Shown here in pieces: positions 17,801 to 24,879 of a stretch of DNA of 46,168 nucleotides. How positions within the stretch are numbered: position 1 is the stretch's first letter; each line of letters starts with the position of its first letter. Origin of the DNA: Acidobacteriota bacterium (lineage in GTDB: Bacteria > Acidobacteriota > Terriglobia > Acidiferrales > UBA7541). A model generated the notes under the pieces. The model did no database searches. It was not told where the DNA came from and worked only from the letters and a program-made list of their open reading frames with translations. The position numbers were made by a program, and so were the translations under genes. The stretch lies in contig JABDGF010000012.1 of assembly GCA_013286165.1 (NCBI GenBank), positions 1 to 46,168 of the forward strand. Reading direction: 5' to 3'.

Positions 17801-18002
17801 GAGCCTGTGGGAAGTGAGCGACCGCGTGACGCGCGAGATGATGAGCTCCTACTATTCGGGCCTCAAACGCGGCCTCGGTCGCGGCGAAGCTCTGCGCCAG
17901 GCCCAGCTCGAAATGCTCAAGCGCAAGGATCGCCGCCACCCGTTCTACTGGGCCACCTTCATCCAGGCAGGCGAATGGGCCAATCTCTCCGGCCAGCGTT
18001 AG
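14805..18002 (+). CDS. secreted TPR-CHAT caspase-like protease
   Basis: A 1065-aa protein. Residues 1-about 34 form a signal peptide (RAAALLCLLALEFSSNASAQ), so it probably works in the periplasm. A small beta domain (about 55-165) is followed by many tetratricopeptide repeats (about 170-520), a coiled-coil region, and a C-terminal CHAT domain (about 730-1060). The CHAT catalytic pair is present: His899 in HIATHGFF and Cys969 in TLSACETGIG, with the later family segment GLRRAFFLAGTETLMMSLWE. CHAT proteins are caspase-family cysteine proteases, and TPRs normally bind partners or substrates. It is the third gene of a sigma/anti-sigma operon. Start: ATG 14805 keeps the signal peptide; a TTG two codons upstream is possible. 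Confidence 0.92.
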   Translation: MFLRARLHRGTRRCTHICVRAAALLCLLALEFSSNASAQESQPPAVSAATPAPQTPAEPPVTIEAGKTIGRDIAGNQSHAYQIAIPDGQCAVLIADQQGIDLAIDVLDSDSAPVVVYDSEKRRTGEEKFDLPGTGTGQGTIHFNVRAVYFGAPPARYQLRLADTHACTAAEKAIYQARILAQKSSAQSKAGNYDDAIKLTAQTIDLASSNLPADDPFLGQLDMRLALLLRTKGDLAHAEKQLQQAVDIFHKSLGDDDPLTAQAIGDQGLISSSRADYAAATEKFQQAIDTSARVLAPDDPQVATFLMDMAVPHEGRGNLEGEMADLQGARTIYLKYLAPDDDEITRVTYDLGDVYMELHQLDLAKKYTLEALARAEKKYGPNHPYCAYPLQNLGIIARREKNYDQALEYLWRSEKIREKSLGLRHPITAQLLVNIANVDHDKGDYNEAIKLMLQALEIMESTSGPYHPNTLKTLASLSRTYAAQNDPAHAYEYQARMDAMIQKTLALNLATGSEREKLDFAESISNYNQRSIWMAVAEAPENQQAADGAALAILQRKSRVLDAVASSMATLRAHLKPEDQALLDQLSNTTADLAKLTLSGPKKMPLADYQSQLHALEQKREQLEAQISQRSNGYFEPSNDVTLESVENAIPENAALIEYATYKSFSPRAASDDAAYGEAQYVAFVLTRHAKVRWANLGSARDIDAALAKWRDALADPSRQDAVALSRALDAKVMQPVRAMTGDSTRLLISPEGDLNLIPFEALVDEQQRFAVERFSITYLTTGRDLLRLQKPRASGTGPMVVANPLFGEPAEPLLAESTPQKSPAAQAARAPHVIEQRRSVTSGATLSDVYFAPLPGTEQEAKSIESLFPDATLVTGPQATKATLKAANAPEILHIATHGFFLQDFPPSPTNADSKHAGAVPQNPLLRAGLALTGANLTKDGNEDGILTGLEASGLNLWGTKLVTLSACETGIGTVRDGEGVYGLRRAFFLAGTETLMMSLWEVSDRVTREMMSSYYSGLKRGLGRGEALRQAQLEMLKRKDRRHPFYWATFIQAGEWANLSGQR

Positions 18003-18153
18003 CGCCTCGCACTTTCCCTCCACGCCCCCTTCCGAATCTTTCTGAGCCGACCCGTGCGCGTTTACCCACCCGAACTTCGCTTTTTACGTGGTATCCATCT
18101 TGCTCGTGAAAACATCTGACAGTCTGGCGGGAAATTTAAAGCTGGGGGGAAGA

Positions 18154-19053
18154 ATGAAAACGCTGCGCGAAGTTCTGCAGGAAGCCGATTCCAAGGCCGT
18201 CGCCATCGGCCACTTCAACATTTCAGATTTGGTCGCGCTAAAGGCCAGCTTTGACAGCGCCGCCGAGTTGCAGGTCCCCGTCATCGTCGGCACATCCGAA
18301 GGCGAACGCGAATTCATGGGCGTGCATCAAGCCGCTGCCCTTGTGAAAAGTCTGCGCGATGAATTCGACTTTCCGATTTACTTGAACGCCGACCACACCC
18401 ACTCGCTCAAATCCGCCATCGAAGCCGCGAAAGCCGGCTACGACTGGATCGTTTTCGATATTTCCACGCTGCCGTTTGACGAAAATATTCGCCAGACCAA
18501 GTCCGCCGTCGAACAACTGAAATCCATCAATCCCAACATTCTCATCGAAGGCGAAATCGGCGACATCGGCTCTGGCTCCGAAATTCACGATCTCTCTGCG
18601 AACGCCACGCTCACCACGCCCGCCGAAGCCAAGCAATTCGTCTCCGAAACGCGCGTCGATACGCTCGCGCCCGCCGTCGGCAATCATCACGGCATGAGCA
18701 AAGCCATCGCCGCCGGTGAAGCGCGCAAACACCTGAACATCGACCGCATTCGCGAAATCAAAGCCGCGACCAATACTTTCCTTACGCTGCACGGTGCATC
18801 CGGCACGGACGACGGCGACCTGCAGAAAGCCATCGCCGCCGGAATCACCGTCGTGCACATCAATACGGAAATCCGCCTCGCCTGGCGCCGCGGCTTCGAC
18901 AAAGCCTTCGCACAGCAGCCAACGGAAATCGTCCCCTACAAAATTCTCCCGAACGTGGTGAACACGATGAAGGAAACCATCAAAGCGCGCCTTCAGCTCT
19001 TCAGCGCCAGCCAGGCGCAAGACCGCGCTCGCGCCGCCGCAGACCGCGCCTAG
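18154..19053 (+). CDS. class II fructose-bisphosphate/tagatose-bisphosphate aldolase family protein
   Basis: A 299-aa zinc-dependent aldolase-fold enzyme; family members reversibly cleave ketose bisphosphates or related phosphates. Visible signatures are AIGHFNISDL at the start, LNADHTHS (catalytic Asp and a zinc His), EGEIGDIGSG (Glu), VGNHHGMSK (zinc His), LHGASGTDD (zinc His) and the phosphate-binding VVHINTEIRLAWR. The length fits the short GatY/KbaY/FbaA-like branch, but the substrate cannot be told from sequence alone. Start: ATG 18154 directly after GGGGGGA, a strong site; the frame's earlier GTG at 18088 lacks one. It stands alone on the plus strand and converges with the DM13 gene, whose stop is only 18 nt away. 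Confidence 0.88.
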   Translation: MKTLREVLQEADSKAVAIGHFNISDLVALKASFDSAAELQVPVIVGTSEGEREFMGVHQAAALVKSLRDEFDFPIYLNADHTHSLKSAIEAAKAGYDWIVFDISTLPFDENIRQTKSAVEQLKSINPNILIEGEIGDIGSGSEIHDLSANATLTTPAEAKQFVSETRVDTLAPAVGNHHGMSKAIAAGEARKHLNIDRIREIKAATNTFLTLHGASGTDDGDLQKAIAAGITVVHINTEIRLAWRRGFDKAFAQQPTEIVPYKILPNVVNTMKETIKARLQLFSASQAQDRARAAADRA

Positions 19054-19071
19054 ACGCGCAGCTCGCGAGCG

Positions 19072-19575
19072 TTACCGGACCTGCGAACTCTCCGTCGGCT
19101 TGAGGGCCGCCGCGCCAAAATTCACGCTAAAACGCTTGCACCAGATCGACACCGCGCGATACTTCGCCAGATCCAGGTCACTTGGCAGGGTGTAATTCTG
19201 ATCGCCTACATTTCCCTTGATCGATCCCAGATCGACGAATCCTGCGCGCTCCACCGTTGCCGCGTCCTTTGCATCATCCGAGGCGACCATATAAACGTGC
19301 ACGTCCGGCCCGTTGGACGTGTTGAAGTTCGTGAAGCGCAGCATGTGGCTCCCATCGGCCATCTTGTAGATCGTCGCCGTGCCCGACGTCGGATGCAGAA
19401 TCGTGTAGAACGTTCCCACTTCAACCGGCTGCGTCGATGCGCTGCTCTGGTTCGCAGGCATTCCTTCGTCAACTCGTACGTTGGTGAAAAGCCGGTCTGG
19501 CCGGAACCAGTAAAACAGCGCGACGGCCACGACCACGACAACCGCGATCGCAACCCTCATCCACGTCTTCTTCAT
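19072..19575 (-). CDS. membrane-anchored DM13-domain protein
   Basis: A 167-aa protein with an N-terminal signal anchor (VAIAVVVVVAVALFYWF) and a DM13 domain over residues about 50-160: GTFYTILHPTSGTATIYK, DGSHMLRFTNF, NGPDVHVYMVA, and YRAVSIWCKRFSVNFGAA with the single conserved Cys. DM13 domains have been proposed to act in redox or electron transfer on exported proteins; the exact role is not established. The anchor would place it outside the inner membrane. Start: ATG 19575 with AGAGGAG upstream. It is the last gene of a run behind the SDR gene (14 nt gap), so it is probably co-transcribed with the hydrolases. Confidence 0.85.
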   Translation of the reverse strand: MKKTWMRVAIAVVVVVAVALFYWFRPDRLFTNVRVDEGMPANQSSASTQPVEVGTFYTILHPTSGTATIYKMADGSHMLRFTNFNTSNGPDVHVYMVASDDAKDAATVERAGFVDLGSIKGNVGDQNYTLPSDLDLAKYRAVSIWCKRFSVNFGAAALKPTESSQVR

Positions 19576-19589
19576 TTCCTCATCTCCTC

Positions 19590-20363
19590 TTAGATGCCCT
19601 TAATTTCTCCGCCATCGATTCTCAGCGCCGCCCCGGTCATCCACTTCGCCGCCGGCGAAACGAGATAAGCCATCAGCTCCGCAATCTCTTCCGGCTTCCC
19701 AAATCGCGCGATGCCCACCTGTTTCGGAAATTCTTCCATCGCCTGCTGCACAGTCATGTTGTGTGCTGGCGCCCACTTGTCGAAAAATGTCTCACGCCGG
19801 TGCGTCAGCACCGCTCCGGGCGAGACACTGTTCACCTGGACGCCGTCCTTGATCCCTTGCTCGGCGAATGCTTTCGCGAGCGCAAGAATTGCCGCGTTGA
19901 TCGCAGCAACTGCGGCAAATCCGGGTTTGGGATCGAATGCCGCGCTTCCCGACATGAAGACAACCGACCCGCCCGTTTTCTTTAGCGCGTCCCACGCACG
20001 AATCGTCAGCCTCCGTGCGCCGTGCAGCTTCAGCGCCGCGCCGTCGTCCCACTGCGCGTCCGTCATCTCAAAAAGATCAATCTGCGGCACGGCGCCGGCG
20101 ATGTTGAGCAGAGCGTCGATTCGCCCGAAGCGGTCGAGCGCGTTTTTCACGACGGCTTCGGCTGCTGCGGGCTCGCGCAGATCACATGCAACCGTGATCG
20201 CTTCGGCGCCGGACTTGCGCACCTCCAGCGCCGTGGATTCGAGTGCGTTTTTCTCGCGCGCAGCGAGCACCACTGCAGAAAAAGCGCGCGCCAGCCTCAA
20301 CGCAGTAGCTCGCCCGATTCCTTGGCTGGCGCCCGTCACCACTGCGACAGTTTTCGTCTCCAC
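19590..20363 (-). CDS. SDR-family protein with altered catalytic residues
   Basis: A 257-aa Rossmann-fold protein of the short-chain dehydrogenase/reductase family. The nucleotide-binding TGASQGIG, the CDLRE segment, NIAGAV (NNAG position) and VFMSGSAA with the active-site Ser are present. At the YxxxK position the sequence is GFAAVAAINAAILALAKAF, so both the catalytic Tyr and Lys appear to be replaced (Val and Asn). It may bind NAD(P) without the standard oxidoreductase chemistry, or use another mechanism. The C-terminal segment (TGAALRIDGG) is normal. Start: GTG 20363 with AGGAG 7 nt upstream. It starts 9 nt after the stop of the Tat-exported hydrolase gene and is followed by the DM13 gene, so it is in an operon. 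Confidence 0.88.
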   Translation of the reverse strand: METKTVAVVTGASQGIGRATALRLARAFSAVVLAAREKNALESTALEVRKSGAEAITVACDLREPAAAEAVVKNALDRFGRIDALLNIAGAVPQIDLFEMTDAQWDDGAALKLHGARRLTIRAWDALKKTGGSVVFMSGSAAFDPKPGFAAVAAINAAILALAKAFAEQGIKDGVQVNSVSPGAVLTHRRETFFDKWAPAHNMTVQQAMEEFPKQVGIARFGKPEEIAELMAYLVSPAAKWMTGAALRIDGGEIKGI

Positions 20364-20372
20364 CGTCCGCTC

Positions 20373-21185
20373 CTAGCTCGAAAGAGTTTTTCGCGCCGCT
20401 TCGAGAATTACGTCCACCACCACACCCGGTGATGCGTACATCGGCGTGTGATCCACCGGATGTGCGCGCACAGTCGCCTTCATCCGCTCCGCCATGAACC
20501 GCTGCGTCTTCGGGTTGATCATCAAGTCGTCTTCCGCCACCAGATACCACGCCGGTTTCGATTTCCAGAGCGGCGTAGGTGCGGGTTCTTGAATGCATTG
20601 CACGGAGATCGGCCGCTGCACCGCCGCCGCGATTCTGGCTTGCTCAGGCGACGCCTTCTGCGCGAGAGCGGTGCTGAAGGCGTCGTCCGGCATCCACACG
20701 TAGCCGTGCGCATCGGGGACCATCTTCGGCTGCTGAGGACTTGCCGTGTCGCGATAGAAAACTTTTGCCACCGTCTCGCTCTCATCCGGCGCCAACGCTG
20801 TTACGTACACGAGTGACTTCACGCGCTCACCCTTTACAGCCGCTATCACTGCACCCGAATACGCATGCCCCACCAGCGCCACAGGTCCGCTTGTCCGTTC
20901 GAGCGCCCAGTTCAATGCGGTTGCGTCGTTACTCAACGACGTCATGGGAATCGGCGCGCAAACCACTTTCAATCCGTGCCGTTCCAGCGGCGCAACGACG
21001 TTGCTCCAGCACGATCCATCCGCCCACGCCGCATGCACCAAAACGATCGTCGAACCGTCGGCGAACTCTTCCGTCCGTTTCGCTTGCCGCCCGCTCGCCG
21101 CCTGCGCGACTCGACCCAAAGTTCCCCTGAACGCAGCGCCGAGCGATGCTGCCGTCAGCCCTCCGAGAAACTCACGCCTCTCCAT
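20373..21185 (-). CDS. Tat-exported alpha/beta hydrolase
   Basis: A 270-aa hydrolase with a twin-arginine signal (MERREFLGGLTAASLGAAF), which suggests export in folded form. The body is a small esterase-like alpha/beta fold: TIVLVHAAWADGSCW (oxyanion loop), VALVGHAYSGAVIAA (nucleophile Ser in HAYSG), WYLVAEDDLMI (acid region), and a late VDHTPMY with the likely catalytic His. It resembles the salicylate esterase/hydroxynitrile-lyase-like group, but the substrate is unknown. Start: ATG 21185 with GGAGG just upstream; the frame runs to 21212. It lies 105 nt behind the epoxide-hydrolase-like gene and 9 nt ahead of the SDR gene. Confidence 0.87.
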   Translation of the reverse strand: MERREFLGGLTAASLGAAFRGTLGRVAQAASGRQAKRTEEFADGSTIVLVHAAWADGSCWSNVVAPLERHGLKVVCAPIPMTSLSNDATALNWALERTSGPVALVGHAYSGAVIAAVKGERVKSLVYVTALAPDESETVAKVFYRDTASPQQPKMVPDAHGYVWMPDDAFSTALAQKASPEQARIAAAVQRPISVQCIQEPAPTPLWKSKPAWYLVAEDDLMINPKTQRFMAERMKATVRAHPVDHTPMYASPGVVVDVILEAARKTLSS

Positions 21186-21290
21186 CCTTCCTCCGCTCGC
21201 GATGAACTGCACCCGCGAATGAACACACCACCAGCGCCCGCATCTGGAACCGCGCTGGCTTACGCTCGACTCGATTGAGTTAAACGGATT

Positions 21291-22196
21291 TCAGTGCGCG
21301 GACTTCGCTTCGCCGCGGCTCACCGCGTTATCGAGGAACTCTTTCATCGTCGCGGCGATCTCGATCACGTGCGTCTCAAGCGCGAAGTGCCCCGTATCGA
21401 GGAACTGTACTTGCGCGTTTGGAACGTCCTTCTTGAAGGCCTCCGCTCCGGGTGGAAGGAAGAACGAATCGTTCTTCCCCCAGATGGCCAGCAGCGGCGG
21501 CTTCGATTTGCGGAAGTATTCCTGGAACTTCGGATACAGCTCCACGTTCGAGGCGTAATTCAAAAAAAGGTCGAGCTGAATGTCTATGTTGCCCGGCCGC
21601 TCGAGCAGAGCTGCGTCCAGCGTGTAAGACTCCGGCGGCACGCTGTCTGGATTCGCGACGCCGTGCAGGTACTGCCACTTCGTTCCTTCGAGGTTCAAAA
21701 TCGCCTTCCGAATGGTCTCGCGGTTCTCGGCGGACGGCTCTGCCCAGTATTTCCGGATCGGTGCCCAAGCGTCGCCGAGACCTTCTTCGTACGCATTTCC
21801 GTTCTGCGAAACAATCGCCGTGATGCGCTCCGGATGCGCCGTCGCGAGCCGGAATCCCGTCGGCGCGCCGTAGTCGAATACGTAAATCGCGTAGCGATTG
21901 ATCTTCAGCGCTTCCGTAAACGCGTCAATCGTCTTCGCCAGCGCGTCGAACGTGTAAACATAATTCCGCACCGCTGGTACTTCGGTGAATCCAAAGCCCG
22001 GCAGATCCGGCGCAACCACGCGGTACCGCTCCGCCAGCCGGGGGATTAGTTCGCGAAACATGAAAGACGAAGTTGGGAATCCGTGAAGCAGCAACACCAC
22101 AGGCGCCGATGTGTCTCCCGCAGCGCGGTAGAAAATATTTACGCCGTCGGCTTTCACTTTGTGCAGCGTCGTCGGTATCAGATTTGTTTTGTCCAT
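21291..22196 (-). CDS. alpha/beta hydrolase with Asp nucleophile (haloalkane dehalogenase/epoxide hydrolase type)
   Basis: A 301-aa cytoplasmic hydrolase. The oxyanion-hole segment is LLLHGFPTSSFMF. The nucleophile elbow reads YVFDYGAPTGF, where Asp takes the place of Ser, as in epoxide hydrolases and haloalkane dehalogenases. The catalytic His follows in DTGHFALETH and the acid region in IWGKNDSFF. The enzyme probably opens epoxides or removes halide by an ester intermediate; sequence alone does not decide which. Start: ATG 22196 with GGAG 5 nt upstream. It is the first gene behind a sigma-54-type promoter match, with the sigma-54 activator gene directly upstream, so it is probably the main regulated target. 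Confidence 0.88.
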   Translation of the reverse strand: MDKTNLIPTTLHKVKADGVNIFYRAAGDTSAPVVLLLHGFPTSSFMFRELIPRLAERYRVVAPDLPGFGFTEVPAVRNYVYTFDALAKTIDAFTEALKINRYAIYVFDYGAPTGFRLATAHPERITAIVSQNGNAYEEGLGDAWAPIRKYWAEPSAENRETIRKAILNLEGTKWQYLHGVANPDSVPPESYTLDAALLERPGNIDIQLDLFLNYASNVELYPKFQEYFRKSKPPLLAIWGKNDSFFLPPGAEAFKKDVPNAQVQFLDTGHFALETHVIEIAATMKEFLDNAVSRGEAKSAH

Positions 22197-22232
22197 CTCG
22201 GCTCCGTTCGTTCAGTGACCCAGAGCCGCTAC

Positions 22233-22249
22233 TGCAATCGCACACCCAA
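22233..22249 (-). promoter_or_regulatory. candidate sigma-54 (-24/-12) promoter
   Basis: On the minus strand the sequence is TTGGGTGTGCGATTGCA. It has TTGG at -24, TTGCA at -12, and exactly ten bases between GG and GC, which is the RpoN spacing. The inner CAC of the consensus is GTG here. Transcription would start near 22222, giving a leader of about 26 nt before ATG 22196. The neighbouring activator gene supports the call. Confidence 0.6.
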
Positions 22250-22344
22250 ATCGCAGCCGCGATCGCATTACCGCTAAATCACACCGTCCCGCGCAAATAA
22301 CCCACTGCGGCAGGATGATCGTTCGACGCTCGCCTCTAAATTTC

Positions 22345-22409
22345 GTGACAAAGATTCGTCACTGACGAACTTCCGTCACGATCTTCGTCACGCCTGCCGC
22401 TAGCGTCAC
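22345..22409 (-). promoter_or_regulatory. GTCAC repeat cluster, likely activator-binding region
   Basis: The pentamer GTCAC occurs at 22358, 22375, 22387 and 22405, with an inverted GTGAC at 22345. Two dyads stand out: GTGAC-N8-GTCAC (22345-22362) and TGACG-N6-CGTCA (22363-22378). The cluster lies about 95-185 bp upstream of the sigma-54 promoter match, the usual place for enhancer-binding protein sites, directly behind the activator gene. Confidence 0.5.
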
Positions 22410-22414
22410 TCGCT

Positions 22415-24013
22415 CTACTTCGCAGAAGTTGCGCGGGTGATCTTGAGCCTTTTGATGCGGTAAACGAGCGACGTCCGCGCGATCCCCAGCTTCTGCGCTG
22501 CACCGCGAGGCCCGCCAATCACCCAGTCGCTCGCCTCGAGCGCACGGACAATCTGATCCCGCTCGATTTGCGCCAGGTCCGCCACGAACGGCTCAGCCGC
22601 GCGCGTCGGCGCAAAAGACTCCAGCTCTGAGATCGGGGCGCGCAGCACCGAATGCGGTGAGAGAATCACAGCGCGCTCGATGAAATTCTGCAGCTCGCGC
22701 ACATTTCCCGGCCAGCGATATCGCGAGAGCGCAGCCATCGTATCGGCGGGAATATCCTCGATGCTCTTGTTCATCTTTCGCGCATGCAGCGTCGCAAAAT
22801 GCCGCGCGAGCCTCGGAATGTCGTCCGCGCGCTGGCGCAATGCCGGCAAGTTCACCGGAAACACTCGAAGCCGGTAATAGAGGTCTTCGCGAAACGTCCC
22901 TTGCTTTACCATCGACTCCAAATTTCTGTGCGTCGCCGCGATCAATCGCACGTCCACCTTGTGCGTGCGGTTGCTTCCGAGTCGCTCAAATTCCTGCTCC
23001 TGCAGCACGCGCAAGAGCTTGGCCTGCAGCTCCAGCGGAATGTCGCCGACCTCATCCAGAAACAACGTTCCCCTGTCCGCGAGTTCAAATCGCCCCGCCT
23101 TCTGCGCGATCGCTCCCGTGAACGCGCCCTTTTCGTGCCCAAATAGTTCGCTTTCGAGTAATCCCAGGGGAATCGCCGCGCAATTTAATTTCACAAACGC
23201 GCGATGCTTCCGCTTGCTCAGCCCATGAATCGCCCGCGCGACCAGCTCTTTTCCCGTGCCCGTCTCGCCTTGAAGCAGTACCGTCGAATCGGTGGGCGCC
23301 ACGATCGACGCCAGATTCAGCGTTTCCTTGAGCGCGCCGCTCTCGCCGATAATCTCCCCGAATTCCGCGCGAACCTCGTCCTCGAAATATGCGCGCTGCT
23401 TCGTCTCGTTCTCGTGTTCGCGCCGCAGTTTTTCCTCGTTCAAATGCCGCTCGATCGCAATACCTGTGATGTGGCTCGCATTTTCGATCAGCTGGACGTC
23501 GATCGGCTGCGGGCTCTTCGCTTCGCGGTAATGCATCGCAAACGTGCCCAGCACTTTTCCATCCCGCGCGAGTAGCGGCCTTGACCACACCGCGCGAATT
23601 CCAAACGGCGTCACCTGCTGCCGGTACTCGTCCCATATCGGATCGGTCAAAATATCGTCCACAAACACACTCTGCTTGCGGTAGATCGCAGCGCCGCACG
23701 ACCCGCCCTTCGGGCCGATCGCCATCGTCCCCACTCGCTCCAGAAATTCCGGGATGCTCGGCGCCGCCGCGCACCGCACGTTCTTGCCATCTTCATCCGG
23801 CAGCCAGATCGTGCACAGCATTCCGTCGCCTTGCGACTCCACCAGTTTTGCGATCGCTGCGAGCACCTCATTGAGTGGCGCTCCGTCGAAAATTAGTTCC
23901 AGGATATTGAGCAGCGGTCCGGTGGAAAACGCAGCGGTTTCGTTGGTGGTTTTTTTCTCGGATGAAGCTTTTGCTACAGCAGTCGCCGTCTTATGCATTT
24001 CTCGCTCGGTCAC
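22415..24013 (-). CDS. sigma-54-dependent transcriptional activator (GAF, AAA+, Fis HTH)
   Basis: A 532-aa enhancer-binding protein. Residues about 35-190 form a GAF sensor domain (CTIWLPDEDGK, GPKGGSCGAAI, GTFAMHYREA). Residues about 215-440 form the AAA+ sigma-54 activation domain: Walker A GETGTGKE, the sigma-54-contacting GAFTGA loop, Walker B GTLFLDEVGDI and YRWPGNVRELQNF. A Fis-type helix-turn-helix ends the protein (GAAQKLGIARTSLVYRIKRL). With intact GAFTGA it should drive RpoN-dependent transcription in response to a small-molecule or redox signal through GAF. Start: GTG 24013 or ATG 23998; neither has a strong ribosome site. The probable target is the hydrolase operon directly downstream. 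Confidence 0.95.
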   Translation of the reverse strand: MTEREMHKTATAVAKASSEKKTTNETAAFSTGPLLNILELIFDGAPLNEVLAAIAKLVESQGDGMLCTIWLPDEDGKNVRCAAAPSIPEFLERVGTMAIGPKGGSCGAAIYRKQSVFVDDILTDPIWDEYRQQVTPFGIRAVWSRPLLARDGKVLGTFAMHYREAKSPQPIDVQLIENASHITGIAIERHLNEEKLRREHENETKQRAYFEDEVRAEFGEIIGESGALKETLNLASIVAPTDSTVLLQGETGTGKELVARAIHGLSKRKHRAFVKLNCAAIPLGLLESELFGHEKGAFTGAIAQKAGRFELADRGTLFLDEVGDIPLELQAKLLRVLQEQEFERLGSNRTHKVDVRLIAATHRNLESMVKQGTFREDLYYRLRVFPVNLPALRQRADDIPRLARHFATLHARKMNKSIEDIPADTMAALSRYRWPGNVRELQNFIERAVILSPHSVLRAPISELESFAPTRAAEPFVADLAQIERDQIVRALEASDWVIGGPRGAAQKLGIARTSLVYRIKRLKITRATSAK

Positions 24014-24195
24014 TACGCTCGACTGGGCACTCCTCCGCCCGGCACCATTCTACTCTCACGTCGATGGGAACAAGCGTTCGGGCAGATAGCGGAAGTACGC
24101 GATCTTAGGAGGGACGTAAAAACAGAAAAACGGTAACGCCAGATTTCCTCGATGGCGCAGCGCGTTAAGCGCGCCGCAACCAACGCAGCAGAGAA

Positions 24196-24879
24196 CTAAG
24201 CGGCGTCTTCGCGTTGCAGCGCAGGTTGTCCCGCGTTTGCGATTTCCGCCAAAAACCGCGAGTTGCGTAGTGCTGCGACCGCGCGAAATTGGCGCGCCTT
24301 CGCTGCGCCGTGGGAGATGCCCAGAAGGCGCGCGAACTCCACCGGTGCCCGCTCCTCAAGATGGCCGCACTCAATCACGCTCCGCAACACCTCCGGCAGC
24401 CGTTTAACAGCCTTCCGCAGCGCGCGATGCCGCTCGAGCGTCAGCACCACGGCCTCCGGACTCGGCGCCACATCACCCAGCTCTACAATTTCCTCGACGT
24501 GAATTTCGCCCCCGCCGCAGCTACCAGAGTCGCCGACCGTCCCGCTTCGCCGCTTGCGCAGCAGCATCAAGCACGAATTGATCGTGATCCGCGTCAGCCA
24601 CGTGCGGAATTTCGCCCGCTCATCAAACGACGCAATCGCCACGAACGCGCGCATCAGCGAATCCTGCACCGCGTCTTGCGCGTCTTCCACATTTCCCATC
24701 ACGCGCCGCGCCACGCGCAGCATCAGGCTGCGGTGCAGCCGGCACAATTCACCAAACGCTTCGCTGTCTCCGCGCTTCGCGTCCGCCACCAAGCGCACCT
24801 CGCTCCGGATCGGCCCGTCGCCGCCGGCGTTCGATGGTGAAAACGTTCGTGCTATCCGTTCACTGGGGCGTGTGGCCAA
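24196..24879 (-). CDS. ECF-type RNA polymerase sigma factor
   Basis: A 227-aa sigma-70-family protein of ECF type. Region 2 is visible as AFGELCRLHRSLMLRVARRV, DAQDAVQDSLMRAFVAI and FRTWLTRITINSCLMLLRKR. Region 4 covers ALRKAVKRLPEVLRSVIECG followed by PVEFARLLGISHGAAKARQF. No anti-sigma gene lies next to it. Start: TTG 24879 preceded by GAGGAAG at 4-nt spacing; no ATG fits the N-terminus. The start lies within the last codons of the TolC-like gene (20-nt overlap), so it is translationally coupled to the exporter operon. It may give feedback control of the operon or of a wider regulon (inference). Confidence 0.88.
   Translation of the reverse strand: MATRPSERIARTFSPSNAGGDGPIRSEVRLVADAKRGDSEAFGELCRLHRSLMLRVARRVMGNVEDAQDAVQDSLMRAFVAIASFDERAKFRTWLTRITINSCLMLLRKRRSGTVGDSGSCGGGEIHVEEIVELGDVAPSPEAVVLTLERHRALRKAVKRLPEVLRSVIECGHLEERAPVEFARLLGISHGAAKARQFRAVAALRNSRFLAEIANAGQPALQREDAA

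Noticed and set aside
19061-19070. GCTCGCGAGC palindrome between convergent aldolase and DM13 genes
   Set aside because: Too short and without a T-run to call a terminator; such palindromes are common in GC-rich sequence.
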